Shown piece by piece: positions 17,583 to 26,398 of a DNA stretch of 57,277 nt (its first letter is position 1; every line of letters starts with the position of its first letter). The translations under genes and the position numbers were made by a program. The stretch spans positions 1-57,277 of the forward strand of contig CAJUTH010000022.1 of assembly GCA_910589275.1 (NCBI GenBank), given 5' to 3'. This stretch comes from an uncultured Dorea sp. Lineage in GTDB: Bacteria; Bacillota; Clostridia; Lachnospirales; Lachnospiraceae. The notes beneath the pieces were generated by a model. It did no database searches, was not told where the DNA came from, and worked only from the letters and a program-made list of their open reading frames with translations.

Positions 17583-19994
17583 ATGAAATATGGATATTTT
17601 GACGATGCAAACCGGGAATATGTCATAGAACGTCCGGATACCCCTGCGCCATGGGTAAATTATCTGGGTTCCCCGGAATACGGCGCAATCATTTCTAATA
17701 ATGCAGGAGGATACAGCTTTGCAAAGTCCGGTGCAAACGGACGAATCCTCCGCTATATTTTCAACAGCTTTGACCAGCCGGGCCGTTACCTCTACATCCG
17801 GGATAATGATTCCAAAGACTACTGGTCCGCCTCATGGCAGCCGGTAGGAAAAGACCTTAACAGCTATACGTGTACCTGCAGGCACGGCATGGGCTACACC
17901 AAAATGACCGCCGGTTACAGCGGTATCCATTCGGAGGCATCTTATTATGTGCCTCTTGGGAAAACCTATGAGGTGTGGGCGCTTTCTGTGACAAACCAGT
18001 CCGCAGCCCCCAGGAACCTTACCTTAACCGGCTACGCAGAATTTACTAACCACAGCAATTATGAGCAGGATCAGGTGAATTTACAGTATTCTCTGTTTAT
18101 TACCAGAACCCTTTTTGATAAAAACCGCATCATCCAGCAGATCCATGGGAATCTGGACGCCCTGCCGGAGGATGAAAAAGTAGATGAAAAGAATGTAACC
18201 GAGCGTTTCTTCGTCCTTGCCGGGGAGACGGTCTCCTCTTACTGCGGGGACCGGGAACAGTTCCTTGGTAAATATCATAGCTATGGAAATCCTATAGGCG
18301 TCCTGTCCGGGAATCTTGGGAACGTCACCAGCTACAATGAAAATTCCTGCGGCGCCCTCTCCTGCGCCGTTACACTGAAGCCGGGAGAGACCAAAACCGT
18401 CCTATTCCTCCTTGGAGCAGGAGCAAGCAGCGAAGCCGCCGCTCTCATTGATACATATGCAGACCCGGCTGCGGCAGTTACGAGAGAGCTTCAGAATCTG
18501 AAAAACTACTGGTCTGACAAACTGGACCGCCTGAAGGTTTCCACACCAAGCCCGGAATTTAACACCATGCTGAATACGTGGAATGCGTATAACTGCTTTA
18601 TGACCTTCATCTGGTCCCGGGCCGCTTCCTTCATTTACTGCGGCCTGAGAAACGGCTATGGATACCGGGACACCGTACAGGATATTCAGGGGGTCATCCA
18701 CCTTGCCCCGGAAATGGCGGCGGATAAGATCCGCTTTATGCTCTCCGCCCAAGTCAGCGGCGGCGGCGGCCTTCCTCTGGTAAAATTCACCCACAACCCG
18801 GGACATGAAAATACGCCGGACGACGCCTCCTACCGCCAGGAAACCGGCCACCCGGCTTACCGAGCCGACGACGCGCTGTGGCTCTTCCCGACGGTTTACA
18901 AATATATTGCTGAAACCGGAAATACCGGGTTCCTTGACGAGGTGATTCCCTTTGCGGATAAAGACAAAGCCAGCGTCTATGAACACCTGAAACGCGCGGT
19001 TATGTTCTCTCTTGACCATCTCGGCCCCCACGGTATGCCCGCCGGGCTTTACGCAGACTGGAACGACTGCCTGCGTCTGGGCGCAAATGGGGAATCCTCC
19101 TTTGTTGCCCTGCAGTTCTACTATGCAATGACGGTTTTACTGCGATTTGCCGAATACAAAAAGGACACGGATTACATAGAATATCTAAAGAAAAAACAGA
19201 AAGAAACCGGGGAAATCATCCAGAATATATGCTGGGATCAGGATCGTTTCATCCGTGGGTATACAGAAGCCGGAGAACGGATCGGCGCGGCAGACGACCC
19301 GGAAGCCAGTCTTTGGCTGAATCCCCAGAGTTGGTCGGTCATCAGCGGATTGGCGGACGCCTCTCAGGCTGAGACAGCGCTTGCGAATGTATATCAGGAA
19401 CTAAACACGCCCTACGGCGCCCTCCTTATGAATCCGCCCTATCATTCCCATGCCTTTGACGGCGCCCTTGCCGTCATCTATAATCAGGGAACCAAGGAAA
19501 ATGCCGGCATCTTCTCCCAATCCCAAGGATGGCTGGTTCTCGCGGAGGCCCTTTTAGGGCACGGCGGCCGTGCATTTACCTACTTCATGGAAAATGCTCC
19601 CGCCGCATGGAACGAGAAAGCCGAACTCCGCCGTTTAGAGCCCTATTGCTACGGACAATTTACAGAAGGAACCGCCAGCAAACATCCGGGACGCTCCCAT
19701 GTCCACTGGCTCACCGGCACCGCCTCTACCATGATGGCAGGCTGTGTAGAAGGAATCCTGGGCCTGCGGCCCGATCTGGACGGCATCGCCATCTCTCCAT
19801 CGATTCCAAGGGACTGGGAGCACTTAGAAATAGAAAAAGATTTCCGCGGAAAACATCTGCATATCAGGATCGACAATCCAGACGGCAAGGAGAACGGATG
19901 CAGCAAATTTACCTTAAACGACAGGGAGCTTGACCGCAATTACATTCCGGCTGACCTTCTTGAGGACACGAATGAAATCCTCCTGATCCTATGA
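17583..19994 (+). CDS. GH94-family phosphorylase (cellobiose/chitobiose phosphorylase type)
   Basis: An 803-residue phosphorylase. The N-terminus MKYGYFDDANREYVI, the NYLGSPEYG and NAGGYSF motifs, and the length match the cellobiose and N,N'-diacetylchitobiose phosphorylase branch of GH94. The catalytic acid motif YADWNDCLRLG puts the first Asp at residue 492, the same number as in the studied chitobiose phosphorylase. The phosphate-binding part HWLTGTAST lies near residue 710. Its similarity to both sub-types means the natural sugar remains open. It is co-transcribed with the larger GH94 gene. The two enzymes probably process different linkages or chain lengths taken up by the importer. Confidence 0.88.
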   Translation: MKYGYFDDANREYVIERPDTPAPWVNYLGSPEYGAIISNNAGGYSFAKSGANGRILRYIFNSFDQPGRYLYIRDNDSKDYWSASWQPVGKDLNSYTCTCRHGMGYTKMTAGYSGIHSEASYYVPLGKTYEVWALSVTNQSAAPRNLTLTGYAEFTNHSNYEQDQVNLQYSLFITRTLFDKNRIIQQIHGNLDALPEDEKVDEKNVTERFFVLAGETVSSYCGDREQFLGKYHSYGNPIGVLSGNLGNVTSYNENSCGALSCAVTLKPGETKTVLFLLGAGASSEAAALIDTYADPAAAVTRELQNLKNYWSDKLDRLKVSTPSPEFNTMLNTWNAYNCFMTFIWSRAASFIYCGLRNGYGYRDTVQDIQGVIHLAPEMAADKIRFMLSAQVSGGGGLPLVKFTHNPGHENTPDDASYRQETGHPAYRADDALWLFPTVYKYIAETGNTGFLDEVIPFADKDKASVYEHLKRAVMFSLDHLGPHGMPAGLYADWNDCLRLGANGESSFVALQFYYAMTVLLRFAEYKKDTDYIEYLKKKQKETGEIIQNICWDQDRFIRGYTEAGERIGAADDPEASLWLNPQSWSVISGLADASQAETALANVYQELNTPYGALLMNPPYHSHAFDGALAVIYNQGTKENAGIFSQSQGWLVLAEALLGHGGRAFTYFMENAPAAWNEKAELRRLEPYCYGQFTEGTASKHPGRSHVHWLTGTASTMMAGCVEGILGLRPDLDGIAISPSIPRDWEHLEIEKDFRGKHLHIRIDNPDGKENGCSKFTLNDRELDRNYIPADLLEDTNEILLIL

Positions 19995-20065
19995 CAGGAC
20001 GGCTGCCGCTGAATAATATGCTGCCTGCGCTGTTCCGGGCAGGCGCAGGCGGATATTTTACAGGC

Positions 20066-20098
20066 AAAGGGCCGCCGGGGATTCCCCGGCAGCCCTTT
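20066..20098. terminator. Bidirectional hairpin between GH94 and AraC genes
   Basis: AAAGGGC-C-GCCGGGG pairs with CCCCGGC-A-GCCCTTT around a 3-nt loop, 14 bp with one internal mismatch. It separates convergent genes and has short A/T stretches on both sides, as a two-way terminator would. Confidence 0.7.
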
Positions 20099-20120
20099 CA
20101 AATGCTATATTTTCAAACTA

Positions 20121-20879
20121 TCATGCCTCCGTCTCTATGTCCCACTGAATCGCATGGTTCAGATCCCGGTATTTCTTCGGTGTCATGCCTTCATACTCCC
20201 GAAACTGCTGTATAAAATGGCTCTGGGAGGAAAAGGACAGTCGGTTTGCAATATCAATCATGGAATAATCGCTATACTGCAGTAAATTTTTAGCCATCTC
20301 GATCTTCTGCCGCCGGATATAAGCGCTGACGGAATCACCAGTCTCTTTCTTGAAAAGCCTTGAAAGATAGCTTGCCGATACTCCCAGCTCATCCGCCAGA
20401 TCCTCTATCGTAATCCGCTCTTTCAAGTGGGAATATATGTAATCCTTGCAGGCGCTGATATGCTTCGAATTCGAATTATTTTTATAAATCCTGCGCATCT
20501 TTTCCGTATAATCCAGAACCATCTCATCATGAAGCTTCTGCACGCCTTGAAGCGTATGGATATCATCCAGCCTCTGAATATAGAAATCGCTCATCCGAAA
20601 CGCCTGCTCAAGCTCCATCCCCTTCTGCTTGCATAATCTTGTAATCATCGCCGTTGTAATCACAAAATGATACTTTAAATTTGTAACGGGATTCCGGGAA
20701 AGCACCCCTACCCCGTCGCTGTCCAAAAAACGTTCCTGCTCGCAGTTCTTTTTCACTTCCTCCACATTTCCGTTAGTCACGGCCTGATAAAATAAGAACT
20801 CTTCTGTCGGCTGTCTGTGTTCTACCTCGTCAATATCATCTTCCGCTTCTAAAAGAAGCCATTTATCCTGATATCTCAT
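20121..20879 (-). CDS. AraC-family transcriptional regulator
   Basis: A 252-residue regulator. The C-terminal 100 residues contain the paired helix-turn-helix of AraC proteins (ITIEDLADELGVSASYLSRL, then SMIDIANRLSFSSQSHFIQQ with the closing GMTPKKYRD). The N-terminal part is an all-helical domain (FYQAVTNGNVEEVKKN) rather than a cupin. A start at 20879 is chosen because AAGGAG lies just upstream. It converges on the GH94 genes and may control the sugar locus, but that is only positional. Its promoter nearly duplicates the one at 8.6 kb. Confidence 0.85.
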   Translation of the reverse strand: MRYQDKWLLLEAEDDIDEVEHRQPTEEFLFYQAVTNGNVEEVKKNCEQERFLDSDGVGVLSRNPVTNLKYHFVITTAMITRLCKQKGMELEQAFRMSDFYIQRLDDIHTLQGVQKLHDEMVLDYTEKMRRIYKNNSNSKHISACKDYIYSHLKERITIEDLADELGVSASYLSRLFKKETGDSVSAYIRRQKIEMAKNLLQYSDYSMIDIANRLSFSSQSHFIQQFREYEGMTPKKYRDLNHAIQWDIETEA

Positions 20880-20925
20880 AGCTCTCCTTCCATGCGCTCC
20901 CGCAGCGCCTCCACTCCTCATTCTG

Positions 20926-20971
20926 GATATTATCAATTTTAACATAATGCGCCGCTGTTTCAAAGACAATA
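20926..20971 (-). promoter_or_regulatory. Promoter copy B, shared with 8643-8688
   Basis: TTGAAA (20958-20963) and TAAAAT (20936-20941) on the minus strand are 16 bp apart, reading toward the AraC gene. It matches the promoter at 8643-8688 at 40 of 46 positions and, like that one, starts directly after the stop codon of the preceding gene. Confidence 0.6.
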
Positions 20972-20979
20972 TTTATTTC

Positions 20980-21744
20980 TTACGGTAGCTTTGCCAATAT
21001 CGTCTTCCTCATCGTGACATAGCAGGCAAGCCCTCCAATAAAGTTCGAGACCGGCTCGGCAAGAAACACTCCCATAACCCCAAGGCCGCCGATTCTTGGA
21101 AGAATCAGCGTTAACGGCACCACGATCACCGCCTTACGGAGCAGGGAAAAGAAAATGGCCTGTTTTGCTTTATTGAGGGATTTGAACACGATCTGTCCCG
21201 CAAACTGGAAGGCCATCATAAAGAATCCAAAGAAATAGAGATGCATGGACGGCACCGCCGCCCGGATTAATTCTGCATTGTGGTTGAAAATCCGTATAAA
21301 AAACTCCGGAAATACATAGACCGCCATATAGCCGGATGCGTAAAAATATGTGGCGTCGCTTGCGCCAAAAAGATAGAGAAGAGGTCTGTGAAAAAGAATA
21401 CCGGCTATCGTCAGGATGATCCCTGTGATAACCAGCATAAAAAATGCATTGCTCATAATATCCTGCGCTTTTCTGGTCTCTTTCTTTCCCCTTGCGATCG
21501 AGCAGAGGGGAGCGCCTCCAGCCCCAAAAAGATTGGCGAACGCTATGACCATCGTGACAACCGGAAAACATAAACCTAGCCCGGCAAGGGCAATCGTGCC
21601 CTCCCCGGGAATCTTACCGATATAGATACGGTCAATAATATTATAAAGAAGGTTCAGAAGCTGCGCCGCCATCATAGGCGCAGCTACCGACAGAATATTA
21701 TGATGTACACGCTCGCTTCCAAAATCCACCTGTCCTGCCTGCAT
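20980..21744 (-). pseudogene. MATE-family efflux gene with in-frame internal deletion
   Basis: The 254-residue product starts as a normal MATE transporter (VAAPMMAAQLLNLLYNIIDR, four helices to YASGYMAVYV) and then jumps at about position 21312 into the last quarter of the same protein (PEFFIRIFN, then NKAKQAIFFSLLRK and AEPVSNFIGG). Full-length relatives have about 450 residues, so the middle 170-200 residues (roughly helices 5-9) are missing while the frame is kept. The remaining seven or so helices cannot form the usual two six-helix bundles. The start at 21744 is provisional. It is probably non-functional, or a relic stably kept as a short membrane protein. Confidence 0.7.
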
Positions 21745-21849
21745 ATTCCGACCGCTTCCTTTGACATTTCTGCTCTTATTTATAATAGTTTCCGTCAGGC
21801 GAACCGTTCCGGATTCACGCAAAAATCGGTAAAAACCATTACATTCGTA

Positions 21850-22875
21850 CTAGCAGATCTTATAGATCCAGCCCTCCGGCGCGTCAATCCTGCCCATCTG
21901 AATGCCTGTCAGCGTATCATACAGCTTCTTCGTCACAGGCCCCATCTCGTCCATTCCGCTTGGGAAGCAGATCTCCCTGCCATGGTCTACGATCTTGCCC
22001 ACCGGTGAAATAACCGCCGCCGTTCCGCACAGGCCGCACTCTGCAAACTCGGAAACCTCGCTTAACAGTACCTCTCGCTCCTCTACCTCAAGCCCCAGAT
22101 ACTCCTTCGCTACATGCATCAGGGACCGTCTGGTGATCGACGGAAGGATCGTATCCGACTTCGGCGTTACCACCTTGCCGTCCTTTGTCACAAACAGGAA
22201 GTTCGCGCCGCCCGTTTCCTCTACCTTGGTTCTGGTTGCCGCGTCCAGATACATATTCTCGTCATATCCCTGATTGTGGGCGTCCACAATCGCATGGAGG
22301 CTCATGGCATAGTTAAGCCCCGCCTTCACATGTCCGGTTCCATGGGGAGCCGCACGGTCAAAATCACAGACACGGATAGTAATCGGCTTCGCGCCGCCCT
22401 TGAAATACGGCCCTACCGGCGTACAGAACAGACGGAACTGATACTCGTCCGCCGGTTTCACGCCAATCACGGAATTACTTCCAAACATATAGGGACGCAG
22501 ATATAAGGTCGCGCCGGAACCGTAAGGCGGCACAAAAGCCGCATTGGCCTCCACTACCTGTCTCACCGCTTCTAGGAACTGCTCCTTGGATACCGGCGGC
22601 ATTTCCAGACGTTTCGCCGTATCAATCATTCTCTCCGCGTTCAGGTCCGGACGGAAGGTTACGATGTCTCCCTTTTCTGTCGTATATGCTTTTAATCCCT
22701 CAAAGCATGTCTGCGCGTACTGCAGCACACATGCACACTCGTTCATGGTAATATTAGCATCCTCTGTAAGGGCGCCCTCGCTCCACGCGCCGTCTTTATA
22801 ATAAGCCACATACCTTTTATCGGTTTCCATATAACCAAATCCAATGTTAGACCAGTCAATATTTTTCTTTTCCAT
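21850..22875 (-). CDS. ilvE: Branched-chain amino acid aminotransferase
   Basis: A 341-residue PLP enzyme of fold type IV that interconverts Val, Leu and Ile with their 2-oxo acids using glutamate/2-oxoglutarate. The N-terminus (VAYYKDGAWSEGALTEDANI) and the long form typical of BCAT II are clear. The PLP lysine lies in HVKAGLNYA at about residue 190 and the cofactor phosphate loop in ETGGANFLFV. AGUA-type AAAGGAG precedes the ATG by 9 nt. It has its own strong promoter and is not linked to ilvBN, 3.5 kb away. Confidence 0.95.
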   Translation of the reverse strand: MEKKNIDWSNIGFGYMETDKRYVAYYKDGAWSEGALTEDANITMNECACVLQYAQTCFEGLKAYTTEKGDIVTFRPDLNAERMIDTAKRLEMPPVSKEQFLEAVRQVVEANAAFVPPYGSGATLYLRPYMFGSNSVIGVKPADEYQFRLFCTPVGPYFKGGAKPITIRVCDFDRAAPHGTGHVKAGLNYAMSLHAIVDAHNQGYDENMYLDAATRTKVEETGGANFLFVTKDGKVVTPKSDTILPSITRRSLMHVAKEYLGLEVEEREVLLSEVSEFAECGLCGTAAVISPVGKIVDHGREICFPSGMDEMGPVTKKLYDTLTGIQMGRIDAPEGWIYKIC

Positions 22876-22920
22876 GATTGTTCACTCCTTTATTCTCTGC
22901 CATCTGTTCAATATGAGCCT

Positions 22921-22949
22921 ATTATAATACGTTCATAAATCAAAATCAA
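22921..22949 (-). promoter_or_regulatory. Promoter of ilvE
   Basis: On the minus strand TTGATT (22944-22949) and TATAAT (22921-22926) have a 17-bp spacer. The boxes lie about 45 bp before the ilvE start, leaving a short leader without room for a T-box. Confidence 0.75.
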
Positions 22950-22992
22950 GAGCGCGCTCTATTTTTTCAGCTCCATTCTAAAATGATTGTTA

Positions 22993-23019
22993 TTGCTCAC
23001 ACCTGAATCACATTCTTAC
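22993..23019 (+). repeat. 27-bp dispersed repeat, second copy at 43266-43292
   Basis: TTGCTCACACCTGAATCAC followed by nTTCTTAC matches 43266-43292 at 26 of 27 positions. Here it lies alone in the gap between the ilvE promoter and the NUDIX stop. At 43 kb it forms part of a cluster of palindromic repeats. Confidence 0.7.
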
Positions 23020-23064
23020 ATACTTTGCAATAAATGCAAAATACTGTATGAGCAGTATCAATGG

Positions 23065-23685
23065 CTAATCGATAAAAGTTTTCCACCCCGGAGTGTGATA
23101 TGCTTCAAAACACATCCTGATCTGCTCTCTGTTATTCTTCTCCTCAGCCAGTGCCGGAAGCTCCCCATAGCTGAAATATCTGCTTTCAACAGTCTCAAGA
23201 TTCTCTTCGAACGCTCCTCCTGTTACCGAACAGAGCATAAATATTTTACAGACCTTCCATGCATAGACAGGAAGATTATGCTTCTCCCTATCCTGTACGG
23301 CGATCACCAAATCTACCGTAACGTCGAGGCCGGCTTCTTCTTTTACTTCTTTGATCGTATTTTCCTTTACGGATACATCCACATCCACCCAGCCTCCCGG
23401 CAGCGACCATGTACCGTTATTTTCCTTCACAAGAAGAATCTTATCCTCCTTGAAAATCGCAGCCCGGGTATCTATTTTCGGCGTCTGATATCCTGTTTCA
23501 CTGCAGAACAGCCCTTTTATCTTTTCCACCGGAATCTCTGTTTGATAGCTCAGCATTTCTGCTGCAATCTCCCGAATTTCTTCGTATCGTTCCAGCTCAT
23601 ATTTATTATCGCAATACGCAATGCCCGCCTGAGCGATACTCTGCAGCCTAACGGCCCACTCCAGCCACTTTTCATTTTTATCCAT
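23065..23685 (-). CDS. NUDIX hydrolase with N-terminal helical domain
   Basis: A 206-residue pyrophosphohydrolase, likely acting on ADP-ribose or another nucleoside diphosphate derivative. Residues 1-65 form the N-terminal domain seen in a Firmicutes NUDIX subgroup (WAVRLQSIAQAGIAYC). The NUDIX box reads GGWVDVDVSVKENTIKEVKE followed by EAGL, about residues 110-135. The first Glu of the standard box is replaced, as is usual in this subgroup, while the metal-binding REVxEE-like core is kept as KEVKEE. It starts 1 bp after the truncated MATE gene's stop codon and is co-transcribed with it. Confidence 0.88.
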   Translation of the reverse strand: MDKNEKWLEWAVRLQSIAQAGIAYCDNKYELERYEEIREIAAEMLSYQTEIPVEKIKGLFCSETGYQTPKIDTRAAIFKEDKILLVKENNGTWSLPGGWVDVDVSVKENTIKEVKEEAGLDVTVDLVIAVQDREKHNLPVYAWKVCKIFMLCSVTGGAFEENLETVESRYFSYGELPALAEEKNNREQIRMCFEAYHTPGWKTFID

Positions 23686-23686
23686 A

Positions 23687-24562
23687 TCATTGCTCTCCCT
23701 TCATGCAAAGGCTCTTCCAATCTCCCGCCGGCTCTGTCCTTTCCTCATCCCGGAACTCTTCCCGGCATAGAAATACCGCGCCGGAAATGAACAGAAAGCA
23801 AACCACCCATGTTACCGGTTCGCATACGCATACCGCCGGATATCCCCACTTGGGAACCGCCCACACAGCAAATACCACCTTCCCTGCAAGCTCAAATCCG
23901 CTGCAAAGAAGCGGCGCAATCCGGCGCTGAATCCCCTGCGCCAGCGCCGTAGCGGCCGCCGCGCCCTGCACGCCCATGCCAAGCGGCCCCATAAACCAGA
24001 TATCCAGCATAATATTCAGCCCGCTGCTGAACAGAAGAAACAGCAACGGAGTAACGCTGTTTCCAACTGCCCTCAAAAGACTGGCCTCCAGATTGTACGC
24101 CATCGTCAGCGGAACTCCCGCCAGCAGGACAGTAAGATAACATAACGCTCCCTCCGCCGTTTCCTCCGGTATCTGGAGCAGAGCCGGAAGTTCGTTCCTG
24201 ACTAGAAGAAACCCGACTGTAAGAACAATTCCAGAAACCGCAGAAAGGCATACCATCCAGCAGGCCGCATCCTTCATCCCCTTCTGGTTCCCGGCGCCGA
24301 AATTCTGGCTGACCGTCAGGGCAAATCCATTTGTCAAGCCGATGGCAAAATTAATGATAAGCCCATATAGAGCCGTGGTAGCCCCAATCTCCGCCAGAGC
24401 CTGATCTCCCAGCATATGTCCCGCAATAAACGTGTCCGCCAGATTATAGAACTGCTGTAAGAGATTCCCCAAAAACAACGGCAGGGAAAACTTAAGAAGC
24501 AGCCCCGCGGGGCTTCCTGCCGTCATATCCAGCATGCGTGCTTTTCCTATTTTCTGCATCAT
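23687..24562 (-). pseudogene. Second MATE-family gene with in-frame internal deletion
   Basis: The 291-residue product reads as a normal MATE N-terminal half (LPLFLGNLLQQFYNLADTFI to GVQGAAAATALAQG, six helices). At about position 23935 it then passes straight into the final region (RRIAPLLCSGFELAGKVV, EPVTWVVCFLF). About 140-150 residues that normally lie between are absent, again without loss of frame. It belongs to a different MATE subgroup from the damaged gene at 21 kb, so the two deletions are independent events. The start is placed at 24562 (AAGGGCGG upstream). Function as a transporter is doubtful. Confidence 0.7.
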
Positions 24563-24603
24563 GATACCGCCCTTCTGAATTTTATTGTATCGTAAATTTC
24601 TCA

Positions 24604-24632
24604 TTGCCGCTTTCAAAAAAGCGGCGTATACT
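24604..24632 (+). promoter_or_regulatory. Promoter with 8-bp palindrome before the AraC gene
   Basis: TTGCCG (24604-24609) and TATACT (24627-24632) have a 17-bp spacer reading toward the AraC gene. A perfect palindrome, GCCGCTTT-CAAA-AAAGCGGC (24606-24625), covers the -35 box and the spacer. It lies between divergent MATE and AraC genes and is a good operator candidate. Confidence 0.6.
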
Positions 24633-24660
24633 ATAAGAAAAACGACAAAGAAGGGATCTT

Positions 24661-25569
24661 ATGATCAGAAACCCCAATTTTATCCAAATTGACCGGGACG
24701 GCAAAGAACTTCAGGAACAGAACACCCGGCTGTTCAACCTTACTGCCAACCACGGAGATATTCACCAATATGTAGCCGACTGTATTCCTGCCCACTGGCA
24801 TAGGGAGTTAGAGATCTTTCTCCTGCTGGAAGGAAGCGCCAAACTCCAGATCGACGGACAGGTCTGCAGCGCGGATGCCGGAGACGGATATTTTATCAAT
24901 ACCGGTGTGCTCCACTCCTTCACGGGAACTGCCGCTTCTCCCTGTATATTCCGCTCCTTTGTCTTTGATTCCTCCATCGTGGGCGGCGCTTCGGGAAGCG
25001 TATTTGACGTTTCTTACGTCCGGCCAGTCTTAGAAACTGGGCCTTCCTTTTTGAAATTCAGTGGGTTGCCGGAAGATGCGCCCTATTTCCATCAATTTGG
25101 CCGCGCCTTTGCCGCCTGTAAAGACGAGAAACCGGGCTATGAATTTAAAGTCCGAAACGCGCTGTCAGAGATCCTTCTTTTTATCAAAGACAGGAGCCTT
25201 CTCCTGCCGCCCCGGGACATGGCCGCCATACCGGAACTGCGGGTAAAGCAGATGCTGGCATATATTGACGGGAATCTTGGCGGCCCCATGACTGTAAAAG
25301 ACATCGCAGACGCCGCCAGTGTCTGCCCAAGGGAGTGTCAGCGCATTTTTCATCGGTATCTCCATTACAGACCCATGGAATTCGTGCAGAGACGCCGAAT
25401 CTTTACCGCCGCCGGGCTCCTTACCAGTACCGCATCTCCAATAACAGAGATCGCCCTAAGCTGCGGATTCCAAAGCCCCAGTTACTTTTCCAAACAATTC
25501 AAGCTGCTGACAGGCCGTACCCCCGGAGAATACCGCGCCGCAGCGCAGACGAATCTTCCGGAAACTTAA
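24661..25569 (+). CDS. AraC-family regulator with cupin sensor domain
   Basis: A 302-residue regulator. The N-terminal cupin domain has the usual HWHRELEIFLLLEGSAKL ligand pocket at about 41-58. The C-terminal double helix-turn-helix covers about 195-295 (MTVKDIADAASVCPRECQRI, then ITEIALSCGFQSPSYFSKQF, closing TGRTPGEYR). Such proteins usually sense sugars or small aromatic compounds. It is divergent from the damaged MATE gene and may once have controlled it. Confidence 0.9.
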   Translation: MIRNPNFIQIDRDGKELQEQNTRLFNLTANHGDIHQYVADCIPAHWHRELEIFLLLEGSAKLQIDGQVCSADAGDGYFINTGVLHSFTGTAASPCIFRSFVFDSSIVGGASGSVFDVSYVRPVLETGPSFLKFSGLPEDAPYFHQFGRAFAACKDEKPGYEFKVRNALSEILLFIKDRSLLLPPRDMAAIPELRVKQMLAYIDGNLGGPMTVKDIADAASVCPRECQRIFHRYLHYRPMEFVQRRRIFTAAGLLTSTASPITEIALSCGFQSPSYFSKQFKLLTGRTPGEYRAAAQTNLPET

Positions 25570-25648
25570 TATACATACAGAAAAAATGCAGGCCGCCCCT
25601 CAGGGATACCCGCATTTCTTTACTTATCTAAAAAATCTCTAACTCTGC

Positions 25649-25854
25649 GGCTGGAAGCCGTCTGCCGGAAACAGCGCGCTTACCTGCACGGCGCATAAAA
25701 GGGCGCTTTTAACGGAAGTGAAATCCACCGCTTATGAAGACTTGGATGCGCAGGCATTCCTGCGCATTCTAGTCGAAGTTAGCGGTTAGTTCACTGGAGT
25801 GTTGCCCAGCGCTGTGCAGGTAAGCGCGCTGTTTCCGGCAGACGGCTTCCAGCC
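25649..25854 (+). repeat. Hairpin-inserted structured element, copy 1 (E1)
   Basis: Inverted arms of 46 bp (25649-25694 and 25809-25854, one mismatch) enclose a 114-nt core (25695-25808). The core holds the two motifs shared with copies at 43.4 and 49.0 kb: CGGAAGTGAAAT near its 5' side and AGTTCACTGGAGTGTTG near its 3' side. AGTGAA pairs with TTCACT and GGGC pairs with GCCC, and an inner hairpin is tipped by AGG-CATT-CCT. The palindrome lies 16 nt after the ilvN stop. On the minus strand it is followed within 15 nt by a T-run, so it forms the tip of the ilvBN terminator. The core motifs run opposite to ilvBN transcription. No protein is encoded. Confidence 0.8.
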
Positions 25855-25870
25855 TCACAGAGAATCTATT

Positions 25871-26383
25871 TTACCGCTCCATAAAACTGATGGACTCGAT
25901 CCCCACGCTTCCCCCTCGCACCACCTCGATGCTTTTGAATTCTTCCTTCATCAGCTTCACCACCGCGTCGTTCTTGGTGGCTGTCTGCACAAATTCCAGC
26001 AGCAGGCTGTCCCTTCCGTAATCGATCACCTTTGCCTTAAAGGTCTCCGCGATCTGGAACAGCTCCGTCTTATCCGACGCGCTGCACCTCTTCACCTTCA
26101 CATACATGATCTCCTTCATCCGCACAAACACATCGGTAAAATCAATGACCTTGATCACCTCTACCAGACGGTTTAACTGCTTTTTGATCTGCTCAAAGGT
26201 CTCGTCGTCGCTGACCGTCGCTATGGTCATCCTTGAAACCGTGGGATCTTCCGTAGTTCCCACCGTCAGGCTGTCCAGATTATAAGACTTTCCGGAAAAC
26301 AAGCCGGAAATTTTGGAGAGCACGCCCACTTGATTTTCCACATATAGGGAAATCCATCTCTTTTTCATACCATTATGATTCAT
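25871..26383 (-). CDS. ilvN: Acetolactate synthase small (regulatory) subunit
   Basis: A 170-residue regulatory subunit that binds valine and tunes the catalytic subunit. An ACT domain occupies residues 1-80 (RWISLYVENQVGVLSKISGL, the Gly/Asn-type valine site region), and the ALS small-subunit C-terminal domain follows (VKRCSASDKTELFQIAETFK). The ATG at 26383 is chosen, with GGGAG eight bases upstream, in place of one three codons earlier. The gene follows ilvB by 15 bp. Confidence 0.93.
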   Translation of the reverse strand: MNHNGMKKRWISLYVENQVGVLSKISGLFSGKSYNLDSLTVGTTEDPTVSRMTIATVSDDETFEQIKKQLNRLVEVIKVIDFTDVFVRMKEIMYVKVKRCSASDKTELFQIAETFKAKVIDYGRDSLLLEFVQTATKNDAVVKLMKEEFKSIEVVRGGSVGIESISFMER

Positions 26384-26398
26384 CTTATACACTCCCTT

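Noticed and set aside
22987..23790. A long plus-strand reading frame of 267 codons
   Set aside because: It is the reverse shadow of the NUDIX gene, whose motifs and coupling are clear.
25649..25854. E1 as a simple IS or MITE with terminal inverted repeats
   Set aside because: The arms differ entirely between the three copies while the centre is conserved, the opposite of an IS or MITE, and no target duplication is seen.
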